From positions 496,001-560,000 of the forward strand of contig NZ_JALKII010000001.1 of assembly GCF_023051175.1 (NCBI RefSeq): a stretch of DNA of 64,000 bases, written 5' to 3'. Both the position numbers and the translations under genes were made by a program. Shown one piece after another: positions 9,274 to 17,609 of the stretch (position 1 is its first letter; each line of letters starts with the position of its first letter). Source of the stretch: Alcanivorax quisquiliarum (GTDB lineage Bacteria > Pseudomonadota > Gammaproteobacteria > Pseudomonadales > Alcanivoracaceae). A model generated the notes under the pieces. The model had not been told where the DNA came from and did not search any database. It saw nothing but the letters and a program-made list of their open reading frames with translations.

Positions 9274-10148
9274 AGGCGGCTGCTCCAGCCAAGCTTGGAG
9301 CGGCACGCTTCGTAGAAGTCATGCCCCGGCGGATGCAGCAGCTTCAGGCGCTGCGGCTTTTTGCCAAGGCGAATTTCGTCATCCAGCTGCACACGCACGC
9401 CATCCTGCCCGTCGCAACTGACCAGCGGGTGCAGGCGATGGGTGGTCACGCGCAAACGAATATCACTGTTGCCATCCACCACCAGGGGGCGGCTGGTCAA
9501 GGTATGGGGATTGAGCGGCACCAGCACAATGGCATCCAGCCGCGGGTGCATGATCGGCCCACCACCGGAGAGTGCATATGCGGTAGAGCCGGTGGGGGTG
9601 GAAATGATCAGGCCGTCAGAGCGCTGCTTGTAAACAAACAGACCGTCGATGAACAGCTCGAATTCCACCATGTGGACGCTGTCCCCGGAGAGCAGCACAA
9701 CATCGTTGAGGGCACTGCCCCGGCCGATGATCGCATCGCGCCGCCGCACTTCCATATCCAGCAGGAAGCGATATTCGGTGGTGTACTCACCATCCAGCAC
9801 CTGGCCGACGCGCGTTTCAAGCTCCGAGGGCAGGATATCGGTGAGAAATCCCAGCCGCCCCCGGTTGATGCCGAGCAAAGGCACGTCGAAGCCGGCGAAA
9901 GTGCGCGCCGCACCCAGCAGCGAGCCATCGCCGCCCACCACGATGACCAGATCGCAGGACTGCGCCAGTTGCTTGCGTGTGCCCGCCTGCAGGCCGAGAT
10001 CACCAATATCCGCCTGCAAGGTGTGTTCGATGATGATGTGGCAGCCACGCTGTTGCAGAAAGTGCACCAGCTGACGCACTGAATAAAGCGCCTGCTCGCC
10101 ACCGGCGCGGGCCACCAGGCCGATATTACGAAACATCTCGCGCGGCAC
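9261..10148 (-). CDS. nadK: NAD kinase
   Basis: A 295-residue NAD kinase with the GGDGS nucleotide loop at residues 72-76, GINRGRLGFLTD, the NDVVL motif and TPTGSTAYALSGGGPI. It phosphorylates NAD to NADP in the cytoplasm. The start is taken as GTG at 10148 because GAGG lies about six bases before it. The next in-frame ATG at 10136 has a weaker ribosome site and would remove only four residues. It is the first gene of the apparent nadK-yeaC-pepN operon. Confidence 0.96.
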   Translation of the reverse strand: MPREMFRNIGLVARAGGEQALYSVRQLVHFLQQRGCHIIIEHTLQADIGDLGLQAGTRKQLAQSCDLVIVVGGDGSLLGAARTFAGFDVPLLGINRGRLGFLTDILPSELETRVGQVLDGEYTTEYRFLLDMEVRRRDAIIGRGSALNDVVLLSGDSVHMVEFELFIDGLFVYKQRSDGLIISTPTGSTAYALSGGGPIMHPRLDAIVLVPLNPHTLTSRPLVVDGNSDIRLRVTTHRLHPLVSCDGQDGVRVQLDDEIRLGKKPQRLKLLHPPGHDFYEACRSKLGWSSRLGDA

Positions 10149-10246
10149 GGGTACCTCGTGTCTGGTTAGGGCTTGTCCACCGCTCAGGAGCCTTCCATGT
10201 CGCGGGAGATCATACCAGCGATGGCGCCGCTTGTACCCCGCCAGCG

Positions 10247-11317
10247 TCAGCCAGCAGCCCCTGCCAGCAGCGGATTCCCGTTGAGCCCGCCCTCCATTAC
10301 CTGTACCTCGATACCCGCATTACGCAGCAGGAATACCGCGGATGCACTGCGGCGGCCGGTATCACAGTAGGCAATATAGGGGCGCGAGGGGTCCAGCAAC
10401 CGGCTTTTCAGGCGCAACACGCTCAGCGGCAGGTTCAGCGCACCGGGCAGATGCTGCTGTTCATACTCGTCGGCGGTACGCACATCAAGCCACCGGGCAC
10501 CTTCGGCAATACGGCGTGATGCCTCATCCGCCCCCACCTGATCCACCACCGGCTCGCGCAGCAATTGGTCAAAATCGGGACGATCAAGGCGCATCAGCAC
10601 GCCATCGGTCGCCATGCTCACCGTTGCATTGCGCGGCGCACCCGCCAGCAATGCTTCTTCACCGAACCATTGGCCGGTTTCCAGGATCGCCACCGGGGTG
10701 GCTTCGAGCGCACCAGGAGCACGCACCGATACCTCGCACATCCCTTCCTTGATGATGAAGCAGCAATCCGCCTCCTCACCCTGGTGGATGATGGCCTCGC
10801 CCGCCTTGTGCTTGCGCTGCCGCAGCCGCCGGAAGATCTCGAAGATATTGCCTGGCGGCACGCGATAGAACAGCCGTGAACGCAGCAGCCTGGTCATCCA
10901 TTCGCGATCACTCTCATACGCAGCATTGGCCTGGATATCGTGCATCACAAACCGTACCGACTGATCCCACGCCAGCAACGCATCGAGCCGTGCACTGTCG
11001 AAACAGACCACTGACACATCGGTGGCCGCAGTGGCTCGCCGGCGCCGTGGCTGGCAATGATCCAGCGGGTGCCAGGATTCGATCCCGCCGGCACTGACTT
11101 CCTGCGTGCCGCCCTCGACATCTGCCAGCGTGACCTCCCCGCTGAGCAGATAGACCGTCATGTTATCGGTGTCACCCACATCAAACAGCACCTCCCCCCG
11201 CCGGTAATGCCGCACCTGCTGTAGATCAAGCAGTCGATCAAGATGCTCACCACTGAGTGCGTTGACAGGCACAAATGTCTGCAGCAGACGCTTGTCGATG
11301 GACGTCCCCTGGGACAT
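10247..11317 (-). CDS. Double cyclic-nucleotide-binding-domain protein with C-terminal rhodanese
   Basis: A 356-residue protein. Two cNMP-binding-like domains occupy about residues 14-120 and 148-250; the second keeps a phosphate-cassette pattern (GQWFGEEALLAGAPRNATV). A rhodanese domain spans about 258-350 with the active-site loop CDTGRRS (Cys about 318) and the LDVR-EY-HLPGALNLP pattern. AAGGAG lies ten bases before the ATG. No DNA-binding helix-turn-helix is visible, so it is not a Crp-type regulator. The combination suggests persulfide/sulfur-transfer or phosphatase-like chemistry controlled by a nucleotide or redox ligand; that is inference. It lies between nadK and a coiled-coil gene on the same strand. 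Confidence 0.85.
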   Translation of the reverse strand: MSQGTSIDKRLLQTFVPVNALSGEHLDRLLDLQQVRHYRRGEVLFDVGDTDNMTVYLLSGEVTLADVEGGTQEVSAGGIESWHPLDHCQPRRRRATAATDVSVVCFDSARLDALLAWDQSVRFVMHDIQANAAYESDREWMTRLLRSRLFYRVPPGNIFEIFRRLRQRKHKAGEAIIHQGEEADCCFIIKEGMCEVSVRAPGALEATPVAILETGQWFGEEALLAGAPRNATVSMATDGVLMRLDRPDFDQLLREPVVDQVGADEASRRIAEGARWLDVRTADEYEQQHLPGALNLPLSVLRLKSRLLDPSRPYIAYCDTGRRSASAVFLLRNAGIEVQVMEGGLNGNPLLAGAAG

Positions 11318-11452
11318 AGCCGTTATTCTCCTTATTTACCGCCATAAAACACCTGGCGGGCGGCGCCATCTTCCCCAAGGCGCACGCCACCCGCCACCCC
11401 CAGACAAGCAGGATTCGTACCAGAACCTGCCTTCAATGATGGCTATATGAAA

Positions 11453-12826
11453 TTATTTGAACTTGAGTACGTTTTCGATCGCCACATCCGAGCGGCAATT
11501 GGGGCAACGATTGGAATTGCGGTCGGAAACCCCCGGCTTGAACTGGTTGGGAACATCAACGCGGATCACTCGCTTGCCACAGGCGCTGCCGTCGCTGGTC
11601 GCAACCTGACATACCGGGCTCTCGTAGTGACGCAACCAGGCACGGTAATGCTCTTCGGTGACCAGGCATTTTCGCGCTGCAAACGCCAAGGGGTTTTGCA
11701 TGTAATCGGAAATTTCCTGGGCGCTGATGGAGACATGCCCGGCACCCGGATGAAACGCGATGAAATTCAACCCCAGCGCTTGCAACTTCTCTAATAGTTT
11801 CTGAGCACCACTGTTCGCCATGCGGATCTGCTCACGCCGGGCATCCTGCAGCTCCTCTTCCAGCGCCGCAATCCGCTCCTCGCGATCCAGCACCTCCAGC
11901 TCCTTGCCGTGCATCTGCTCGGTCAGCCGCGCACGCTCTTCTTCCAGCCGCTGCGCCAGCGCACGGCGATATTGCTCGGTGAGAATTTCGATTTCGCTAC
12001 CCTGAGAAGCGTGCTGCCGTGCCTGTTCCTCCAGGCTGCTATTGAGTGATTCGACCTGCTCCTTGAGCGATACGTTCTGCTCTTTCAACGCGGCATTTTG
12101 CGATTTGAGGGTCTTGAACTGCATCAGCACCTTTTCCAGCTGGGTGCTGAGAATTTCTTCTTTCTGCTGGTGGGCATAGCGCAGCTGCGCCACTTCATCG
12201 CGATGCTTGCTCTCCATCGTCTGCACGCGCAGGCGCAGCTCCTTGATAGCACGCGCCAATCTCAGCCGCTCCTGCTCGGACTGCCGCGCCGGCTCCGGCG
12301 CTGCGGGCGCCACGGTGGGAATCTGAGCCACTGTCGGCGTTACCTGCACCGGCATGGCAACCGCCACCGGCCCTGAGTCGTCCACAAACAAGCCCATCTT
12401 GCGCCCCCGCTCACGCAGGGTATCGCGAATGAATACAAAATCGTTGGCGCCCGGCTTCATGCTCGGATCCCACAGCTGCTCCTGGTGCCAGGCAACCGGG
12501 CATTGGCTGCGACAAGCCAGGCGGATCGGGCCGATACCCATATCCGGGCCGGGACCGGCGTGTTCAAGCAAGTGACGCAACGGAATATTCCAGGACGTGT
12601 CGGCCATGCCGTCTTCGTCGAAATCAATCAGGAACAGCACGATCCCCAATATCTGAAGGCGTGAATCGACCAGCGTGTAGGCTCCACGAACTTCAGTATC
12701 GGCAAACTCGGGAACCCCCACCATGCCATCAAGAATCGCTTCAAAATCAGAATAAAGCATACTCTTGGTGACGCCACGCTCATCGAAAAAAAGCACGGCC
12801 TCAGACGTGACGGATGACAGGCTCAT
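11453..12826 (-). CDS. Conserved coiled-coil protein with C-terminal zinc-ribbon-like motif
   Basis: A 457-residue cytoplasmic protein. An N-terminal globular region (about 1-150) is followed by a low-complexity linker and a long coiled coil (about 180-330) rich in Glu, Gln, Arg and Leu. A C-terminal domain of about 120 residues contains Cys pairs (PVCQ, SACGKR, RCPNCRS) compatible with a treble-clef or zinc-ribbon site. AAGGGA precedes the ATG. No signal peptide, membrane segment or Walker motif is visible, although such proteins are sometimes labelled chromosome-partitioning proteins. Function is unrecognised. Confidence 0.8.
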   Translation of the reverse strand: MSLSSVTSEAVLFFDERGVTKSMLYSDFEAILDGMVGVPEFADTEVRGAYTLVDSRLQILGIVLFLIDFDEDGMADTSWNIPLRHLLEHAGPGPDMGIGPIRLACRSQCPVAWHQEQLWDPSMKPGANDFVFIRDTLRERGRKMGLFVDDSGPVAVAMPVQVTPTVAQIPTVAPAAPEPARQSEQERLRLARAIKELRLRVQTMESKHRDEVAQLRYAHQQKEEILSTQLEKVLMQFKTLKSQNAALKEQNVSLKEQVESLNSSLEEQARQHASQGSEIEILTEQYRRALAQRLEEERARLTEQMHGKELEVLDREERIAALEEELQDARREQIRMANSGAQKLLEKLQALGLNFIAFHPGAGHVSISAQEISDYMQNPLAFAARKCLVTEEHYRAWLRHYESPVCQVATSDGSACGKRVIRVDVPNQFKPGVSDRNSNRCPNCRSDVAIENVLKFK

Positions 12827-13122
12827 CTTGAAATCCCTTATTGTCGGCCTCTTTATTATCGGGCCTGATCCGAGCGCCCCTTGGCAGCGCCCGGCATGCC
12901 GTCAGCCCCCCGGGCTGGCTCGCCGATTATAATCAGGCCTCTTGCGAAGAGTGTGACTTGCATTGCAGATAAAGAAAAGGTTGCTCGCAGCCATCCGGCA
13001 ACGCGCAAGACCTGATCGGATACGGGGTTGTGACAGAGATCAAAAGAAGAAACGGAAGGGAAATCTGTTACAGCAAAAGCATCAGCCAGCGGCTACACAA
13101 GCATGGCAGGAGGGGGTGAAGA
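12827..13122. other. Intergenic region upstream of the coiled-coil gene
   Basis: No supported gene. It should hold the promoter of the coiled-coil gene (minus). GATTATAATC at 12928-12937 is a palindromic -10-like element, but no convincing -35 partner is visible on either strand. Confidence 0.4.
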
Positions 13123-13230
13123 CTACAGCTCGAAGCCGTCGTCCTCACCCAGGAAGCATTCTTCTTCAGCGTCATCCAGCGCTTCAAGCCAGAGGCGCTC
13201 TTCCAGGCGCTCGTCAATCAGTTCGTCCAT
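13123..13230 (-). CDS. Small acidic protein of 35 residues
   Basis: An ATG at 13230 is preceded by an ideal AAGGAG seven bases upstream and opens a 36-codon frame ending in TAG at 13123. The peptide starts MDELIDERLEERLWLEAL and continues with an acidic tail (DDAEEECF, GEDDGFEL). About 16 of 35 residues are Asp or Glu, suggesting a soluble amphipathic helix with a charged tail. The strong ribosome site, protein-like composition and position between a coiled-coil gene and tRNA genes argue that it is real. Function is unknown. Confidence 0.6.
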   Translation of the reverse strand: MDELIDERLEERLWLEALDDAEEECFLGEDDGFEL

Positions 13231-13411
13231 TGTGAAACTCCTTGTTTTAGTTCAGGTATTCCATAGCCAGGCCAGAAACAGCCAGGCCACGTGCATCATG
13301 ATGCACTTGAGAATATGACAGGAAAATGACGTATCGGTTCCCGCAGGCGCCGCCGGGCGGCAGGGAACAGACTACAGGGAAAGTAAAAAGGAAGGTGACG
13401 CGTTGCAAGAG

Positions 13412-13488
13412 TGGCGGAGCGGACGGGACTCGAACCCGCGACCCCCGGCGTGACAGGCCGGTATTCTAACCAACTGAACTACCGCTCC
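13412..13488 (-). tRNA. tRNA-Asp (GTC)
   Basis: A 77-nt cloverleaf including encoded CCA. Acceptor GGAGCGG, T-loop GGTTCGAGTCC, anticodon stem-loop GCCTGTCACGC with GTC. The first of two tRNAs 60 bases apart on the minus strand. Confidence 0.97.
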
Positions 13489-13548
13489 ACTCTTGAACTA
13501 CTCCGGTTTCGAAAGTGCTGCTTCGAACCGGTTTCCAGTTATGGAAAC

Positions 13549-13624
13549 TGGTGGGTGGTGACGGGATCGAACCGCCGACCCCCTGCTTGTAAGGCAGGTG
13601 CTCTCCCAGCTGAGCTAACCACCC
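13549..13624 (-). tRNA. tRNA-Val (TAC)
   Basis: A 76-nt cloverleaf with encoded CCA. Acceptor GGGTGGT, D-arm AGCTCAGCTGGGAGAGC, anticodon loop CTTACAA with TAC, T-loop GGTTCGATCCC. Upstream of tRNA-Asp on the same strand and probably co-transcribed. Confidence 0.97.
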
Positions 13625-13804
13625 GAAAGAGGCCGCCATTCTAGGGCTTTCGGCCCCGCTGTCAACGCCTTTCTGCTCTGCATGTAAAAAAATAATAACG
13701 ATTGGATGATAAACAGCCAAAACTGCACATAACTGACCAAAACATGAGCAACCTGCTGTTTTTCTGAGGGTTTCCCGCGCCGAATGGCTGCGGCCACTGC
13801 CCCT

Positions 13805-13996
13805 CTACTGCTCCTCGAGTGCTTCTATATAGGCTCGCGCCACTTCCAGGCTTGGAAAACGCTGCGGCACGGTCTCGCCATTGCGGTCGGCGACGAGATA
13901 ATGGCGCACTCGCAACATGCGCGTCACCGGATCCAGATCCCCCTCCTCCAGAATGGTGTAACCACGGCGGCCCCATGCCGTCACATTACCGATCAT
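13805..13996 (-). CDS. 63-residue protein translationally coupled to the TetR gene
   Basis: The ATG at 13996 overlaps the stop of the TetR gene in an ATGA, typical of coupled translation. The small basic/acidic mixed protein contains a predicted beta region (YTILEEGD, LRVRHYLVAD) and a C-terminal helix (LEVARAYIEALEEQ), resembling a compact alpha/beta fold. It has no signal peptide and no family I recognise. Its position as the second gene of the atuR transcript suggests a link to regulation of terpene catabolism, but this is only contextual. Confidence 0.65.
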   Translation of the reverse strand: MIGNVTAWGRRGYTILEEGDLDPVTRMLRVRHYLVADRNGETVPQRFPSLEVARAYIEALEEQ

Positions 13997-14631
13997 GTGC
14001 TGCTCACCTCCGGCAATGACGCCTCACCTACGATACGGCGCACGATAAGCCGCGCCAGATCATCCAGCCGCAGGCTGCCCTGTTGATCAAACCAGGTGTT
14101 CGTCCAGCTGGACATACCTGTCATCAGGCGCCGCATGATCACTGGATCGTCGCTGAAATAACCCTCGGCATGAAGCCTGTTCAACACATCCAGCCACAGT
14201 GTCTCATAGATATCACGTAGCGCCAGTGTCTGCGCCTGCTTCTCCGGCGAGAGACAGCGCCATTCATACACCAGCACGCTCATCGCCTCGCGCGTGTCGC
14301 CAATGATGGATTGCAGCTCACCGCGCACCAGCGCCAGCAACTGCGCCACCGGATCACTGTGCGCATCCCGTGCGCGCCGCAAACGATCAGTATTGAAGCG
14401 GATCACCTCCACCATTACCGCAAACAGGATATCTTCCTTGGTGGGGAAGTGATGGAAAATACTACCACTCTGGATACCCACCTCACGGGCTATATCTCGC
14501 ACCGTGGTGCGATCAAAGCCCTTGTCGCGGAATAATCGGGCCGCCGCACTGAGCAGCTTGCCTCGCGGCGAATCGTCCATTCCGTAGATCTGTGTCGCCT
14601 GATCCGGGGCCATGCCTGTCAACTGGGTCAT
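13993..14631 (-). CDS. atuR: TetR-family regulator of the acyclic terpene cluster (AtuR-like)
   Basis: The start at 14631 has AGGTG about seven bases upstream; nearby ATGs at 14613 and 14580 remain possible. The N-terminal TetR helix-turn-helix is clear: [19 protein letters not shown], then [23 protein letters not shown]. The C-terminal ligand domain resembles TetR regulators of acyl-CoA catabolism. It is divergent from the atuABCDEF genes with a perfect 7-4-7 inverted repeat in the shared region. In Pseudomonas aeruginosa AtuR is a TetR-type repressor of the atu genes; the orthology here is inferred from position and family. Confidence 0.85.
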   Translation of the reverse strand: MTQLTGMAPDQATQIYGMDDSPRGKLLSAAARLFRDKGFDRTTVRDIAREVGIQSGSIFHHFPTKEDILFAVMVEVIRFNTDRLRRARDAHSDPVAQLLALVRGELQSIIGDTREAMSVLVYEWRCLSPEKQAQTLALRDIYETLWLDVLNRLHAEGYFSDDPVIMRRLMTGMSSWTNTWFDQQGSLRLDDLARLIVRRIVGEASLPEVSST

Positions 14632-14777
14632 GCCTGTCACCTGCCTTGTATCGGGCGCGCCGAAGCCCGCCCGCCTTATCGAAAGCCTCGCCATCACGGC
14701 GTGTACGCACCGGCACGCGGCCCTGACCGTTCCGCTCAATGGCGACAACTCTGGTCAGGTAACGGGTGCCGCAGGCC

Positions 14778-14783
14778 TTTACA
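14778..14783 (+). promoter_or_regulatory. Candidate -35 element of the atuA promoter
   Basis: TTTACA matches the sigma-70 -35 at five of six positions. Seventeen bases downstream lies a weak -10 (GTAGCT), and the spacer is almost entirely the inverted repeat described next. The arrangement fits a repressed promoter, but the -10 is poor. Confidence 0.35.
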
Positions 14784-14784
14784 G

Positions 14785-14802
14785 ACCAAGCGCTTGCTTG
14801 GT
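14785..14802 (+). promoter_or_regulatory. TetR-type operator candidate in the atuR-atuA intergenic region
   Basis: ACCAAGCGCTTGCTTGGT is a perfect inverted repeat with 7-base arms and a 4-base centre, placed between the divergent TetR gene and atuA. The length and symmetry are typical of TetR-family operators. It lies about 100 bases before the atuA ATG and over a plausible promoter spacer. Binding by AtuR is inferred. Confidence 0.6.
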
Positions 14803-14820
14803 AGCTTACCGAACTAACCT

Positions 14821-14843
14821 GAGCCGGCACAAGCCGCCGGCTC
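14821..14843 (+). other. Hairpin in the atuA leader
   Basis: GAGCCGGC and GCCGGCTC form a perfect 8-bp stem with a 7-base loop (ACAAGCC), 60 bases before the atuA start. No T-run follows. It could be a leader structure or a second protein-binding site. Confidence 0.5.
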
Positions 14844-14902
14844 TCTGTTCGTCAAAAGACCCACGCTGGTGCCTTGAAGCCGCCAGCAACAAGGAGCAGG
14901 CC

Positions 14903-16696
14903 ATGACCTCCGCACCCATCCGTATCGGCTGTGCCGCTGGTTTCTGGGGCGACACCAATACCGCCGCCTTTCAGCTCGTGCGCCAGACCGAACTCGATTA
15001 CCTGGTATTCGACTATCTTGCCGAGGTGACTCTTTCGATCATGGCCGGCGCGCGCATGAAAGACCCGGCCATGGGCTATGCGCATGATTTTGTCACCCAG
15101 GTGATGGCCCCGCTGGCAAAAGAGATCAAGGGAAAAAACATCAAGGTGATCAGCAACGCTGGCGGCGTAAACCCGCAGGCGTGCCGCAAGGCGCTGGAAG
15201 AGGTTTTCGCCGCCGCCGGCGTGGATCTTAAAATCGCGCTGGTCGAAGGTGACGATCTCAATACCCGCCGGGGCGAGTTGGGTGACGCCCGCGAAATGGA
15301 AACCGGTGCACCACTGCCGCCCTTCACCGTCACCATGAACGCCTATCTGGGCGCGCTACCCATCAAGGCGGCACTGGATGCCGGCGCGGATATCGTACTG
15401 ACCGGCCGCATTGCCGACTCTGCACTGGCCCTCGGCCCGCTGATGCACGAGTTCAACTGGTCTGAAACCGATTACGACAAACTGGCGCAAGGCTCTCTGG
15501 CCGGCCATGTGATCGAATGCGGCGCGCAGTGCACCGGCGGCAATTTCACCGATTGGGAGCAGGTGCCGGATTATTTCAACATGGGTTTCCCGGTAGCCGA
15601 GTGCCATGCAGACGGCAGTTTCATCATCACCAAACCGGACAATACCGGCGGGCTGGTGAGCACCGCGACCGTGGGCGAGCAGATCGTTTACGAGATCGGC
15701 GACCCGCGCGCGTATCTGCTGCCGGACGTGGTGTGCGATTTCACCCAGGTGACACTGGAGCAGGTGGGCGACAACCGGGTGCGCGTCAGCGGCGCACGCG
15801 GGCTGCCGCCCACCGATCAATATAAGGTATCGGCCACCTGGCCTGACGGGCAGCGCATCACCGCCAGCTTCCTTATCGGCGGCATCGATGCGCCGCGCAA
15901 AGGCCAGGCCGTTGCGGATGCAATCCTGAAAAAAGTGCGCGGCATCTTCAAACAGCTGGGTATGGAAGATTTCCGCGATGTGTCCGTCGAGCTGCTCGGC
16001 ACCGAAGCCACCTACGGCGCTCAGGGCCGGCGCAACGACACTCGCGAAGTGGTGGTGAAAATCGGCGCCGTTCACAATGACCGTAAAGCGCTGGCCATTT
16101 TTGGCCGCGAGATCGCCCAGGCGGCAACGGGCATGGCGCCGGGCCTGACGGGAATTGTCGGCGGCCGGCCCAAGCCGATGCCACGCATCCGCCTGTTCTC
16201 CACGCTGGTGAGCAAAGAGAAGGTCACCAACCATATCGACATCGCCGGGCAGCGCATTGACGTCGCCGTGCCTGCGGGGCAGCCACTGGATATTGCCAGC
16301 CTGCCGCAAGACACACCGCCGACGCCAGCCACTGATGCCGGCAGCCACACTGTGCCTCTGGTGCAACTGGCGTGGGCCCGCAGTGGCGACAAAGGCAGCC
16401 ACTCCAATATCGGTGTGATTGCTCGTGATCCGAGCTATCTGCCTTACTTGTCTGCCGCGCTTACCGAATCAGCGGTGGCCGATTTCATGCGCCACACGCT
16501 GGATGCCGAGCATGGCAGCGTGCAGCGCTGGTACATGCCGGGCCTCAACGCCTTCAATTTCCTGCTCAAGAATTCGCTGGGCGGCGGCGGCATGGCGTCT
16601 GTCCGTATTGATCCGCAGGGCAAGGCATTTGCACAACAGCTGCTGGATTTCCCGGTGCCTGTTTCCGACACACTTTATTCCACCTTGAACAAATAA
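14903..16696 (+). CDS. atuA: AtuA-like DUF1446 acyclic terpene utilisation protein
   Basis: The ATG at 14903 has AAGGAG six bases upstream. The 597-residue protein is an AtuA-type DUF1446 protein. It begins with [12 protein letters not shown] and [11 protein letters not shown], contains [16 protein letters not shown], and has a C-terminal region ([17 protein letters not shown]) that in some relatives is a separate domain. AtuA is required for citronellol/geraniol growth in Pseudomonas, but its catalytic role is unclear; association with the geranyl-CoA carboxylase has been proposed. It is the first gene of the plus-strand atu operon, 16 bases before atuB. Confidence 0.92.
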   Translation: MTSAPIRIGCAAGFWGDTNTAAFQLVRQTELDYLVFDYLAEVTLSIMAGARMKDPAMGYAHDFVTQVMAPLAKEIKGKNIKVISNAGGVNPQACRKALEEVFAAAGVDLKIALVEGDDLNTRRGELGDAREMETGAPLPPFTVTMNAYLGALPIKAALDAGADIVLTGRIADSALALGPLMHEFNWSETDYDKLAQGSLAGHVIECGAQCTGGNFTDWEQVPDYFNMGFPVAECHADGSFIITKPDNTGGLVSTATVGEQIVYEIGDPRAYLLPDVVCDFTQVTLEQVGDNRVRVSGARGLPPTDQYKVSATWPDGQRITASFLIGGIDAPRKGQAVADAILKKVRGIFKQLGMEDFRDVSVELLGTEATYGAQGRRNDTREVVVKIGAVHNDRKALAIFGREIAQAATGMAPGLTGIVGGRPKPMPRIRLFSTLVSKEKVTNHIDIAGQRIDVAVPAGQPLDIASLPQDTPPTPATDAGSHTVPLVQLAWARSGDKGSHSNIGVIARDPSYLPYLSAALTESAVADFMRHTLDAEHGSVQRWYMPGLNAFNFLLKNSLGGGGMASVRIDPQGKAFAQQLLDFPVPVSDTLYSTLNK

Positions 16697-16712
16697 GAGA
16701 GGCCAGCCAACG

Positions 16713-17609
16713 ATGGGTTACCGTTCAGTATTCCGCCCTGACCTGTTTGCCGGACGCAATATCATTGTCACCGGCGGGGGCAGCGGTATCGGCCGCTGCA
16801 CCGCTCATGAACTGGCCAGCCTTGGCGCGCAGGTCATCCTGATCGGCCGCAAGGAAGACAAACTTCGCCATGTCGAAAATGAGATCATCGAAGATGGCGG
16901 CAAAGTGCTCTGGTTCACCTGCGACATTCGTGAAGAAGAAGCCGTCAAGGCAACCGTTGCCGCCGTGTACAAGGCGGTCGGCAATGTGCACGGGCTGGTG
17001 AACAACGCGGGTGGGCAATTCCCCGCACCACTGGCGCTGATCAACCAGAAAGGCTGGGAAGCCGTGGTGCGCACCAACCTCACCGGCGGTTTCCTGATGG
17101 CGCGCGAGGTATTCATTCAGGGCATGAACCGTGGCGGTGGCAGCATCGTCAATATTGTTGCCGACATGTGGGGCGGTATGCCGGGGATGGGCCATTCCGG
17201 TGCAGCCCGCGCCGGCATGGACAACTTTACCAAAACAGCCGCGTTTGAATGGGGCTGTGCCGGCGTGCGCGTCAATGCCGTTGCGCCAGGCTGGATTGCA
17301 TCCAGCGGCATGGATACCTATCCGGAAAGCTTCAAGAGCACCATCCGTACACTTCGTGCCGCTGTGCCGCTCAAGCGCATGGGCGAGGAAGCCGAGGTTT
17401 CTTCGGTGATCTGCTTCCTGCTTTCTGACGCAGCGGCATTTGTCAGTGGCGACACCGTGCGCATTGATGGTGCGGCCTCACAAGGCAACATCGCCATTTT
17501 CCCGCTGCCGGATCACAACAACAGCAAGCCGTACGATGGCTTTCACCGGGCCGTTACGCCGGAGCTGTTCAATGAAAATTCTGAGGATGACGACAATGCC
17601 GGTCATTGA
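16713..17609 (+). CDS. atuB: SDR-family oxidoreductase, AtuB-like
   Basis: A 298-residue short-chain dehydrogenase/reductase with the nucleotide motif TGGGSGIG (residues 20-27), a NNAGG loop and a C-terminal FVSGDTVRIDGA. The usual YxxxK site is replaced: the aligned segment reads GHSGAARAGMDNFTK, with His for Tyr and Arg for Lys. The same substitution pattern occurs in trans-2-enoyl-CoA reductase (PECR/DECR-like) SDRs, so it is probably an active acyl-CoA-linked enzyme. AtuB of Pseudomonas is assigned to citronellol/geranial oxidation steps without a firm reaction. It overlaps atuC by 14 bases. Confidence 0.88.
   Translation: MGYRSVFRPDLFAGRNIIVTGGGSGIGRCTAHELASLGAQVILIGRKEDKLRHVENEIIEDGGKVLWFTCDIREEEAVKATVAAVYKAVGNVHGLVNNAGGQFPAPLALINQKGWEAVVRTNLTGGFLMAREVFIQGMNRGGGSIVNIVADMWGGMPGMGHSGAARAGMDNFTKTAAFEWGCAGVRVNAVAPGWIASSGMDTYPESFKSTIRTLRAAVPLKRMGEEAEVSSVICFLLSDAAAFVSGDTVRIDGAASQGNIAIFPLPDHNNSKPYDGFHRAVTPELFNENSEDDDNAGH

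Noticed and set aside
15356-16402. 348-codon minus-strand frame opposite atuA
   Set aside because: Composition rich in His, Arg, Ala and Gly with no family; atuA is clear on the other strand.
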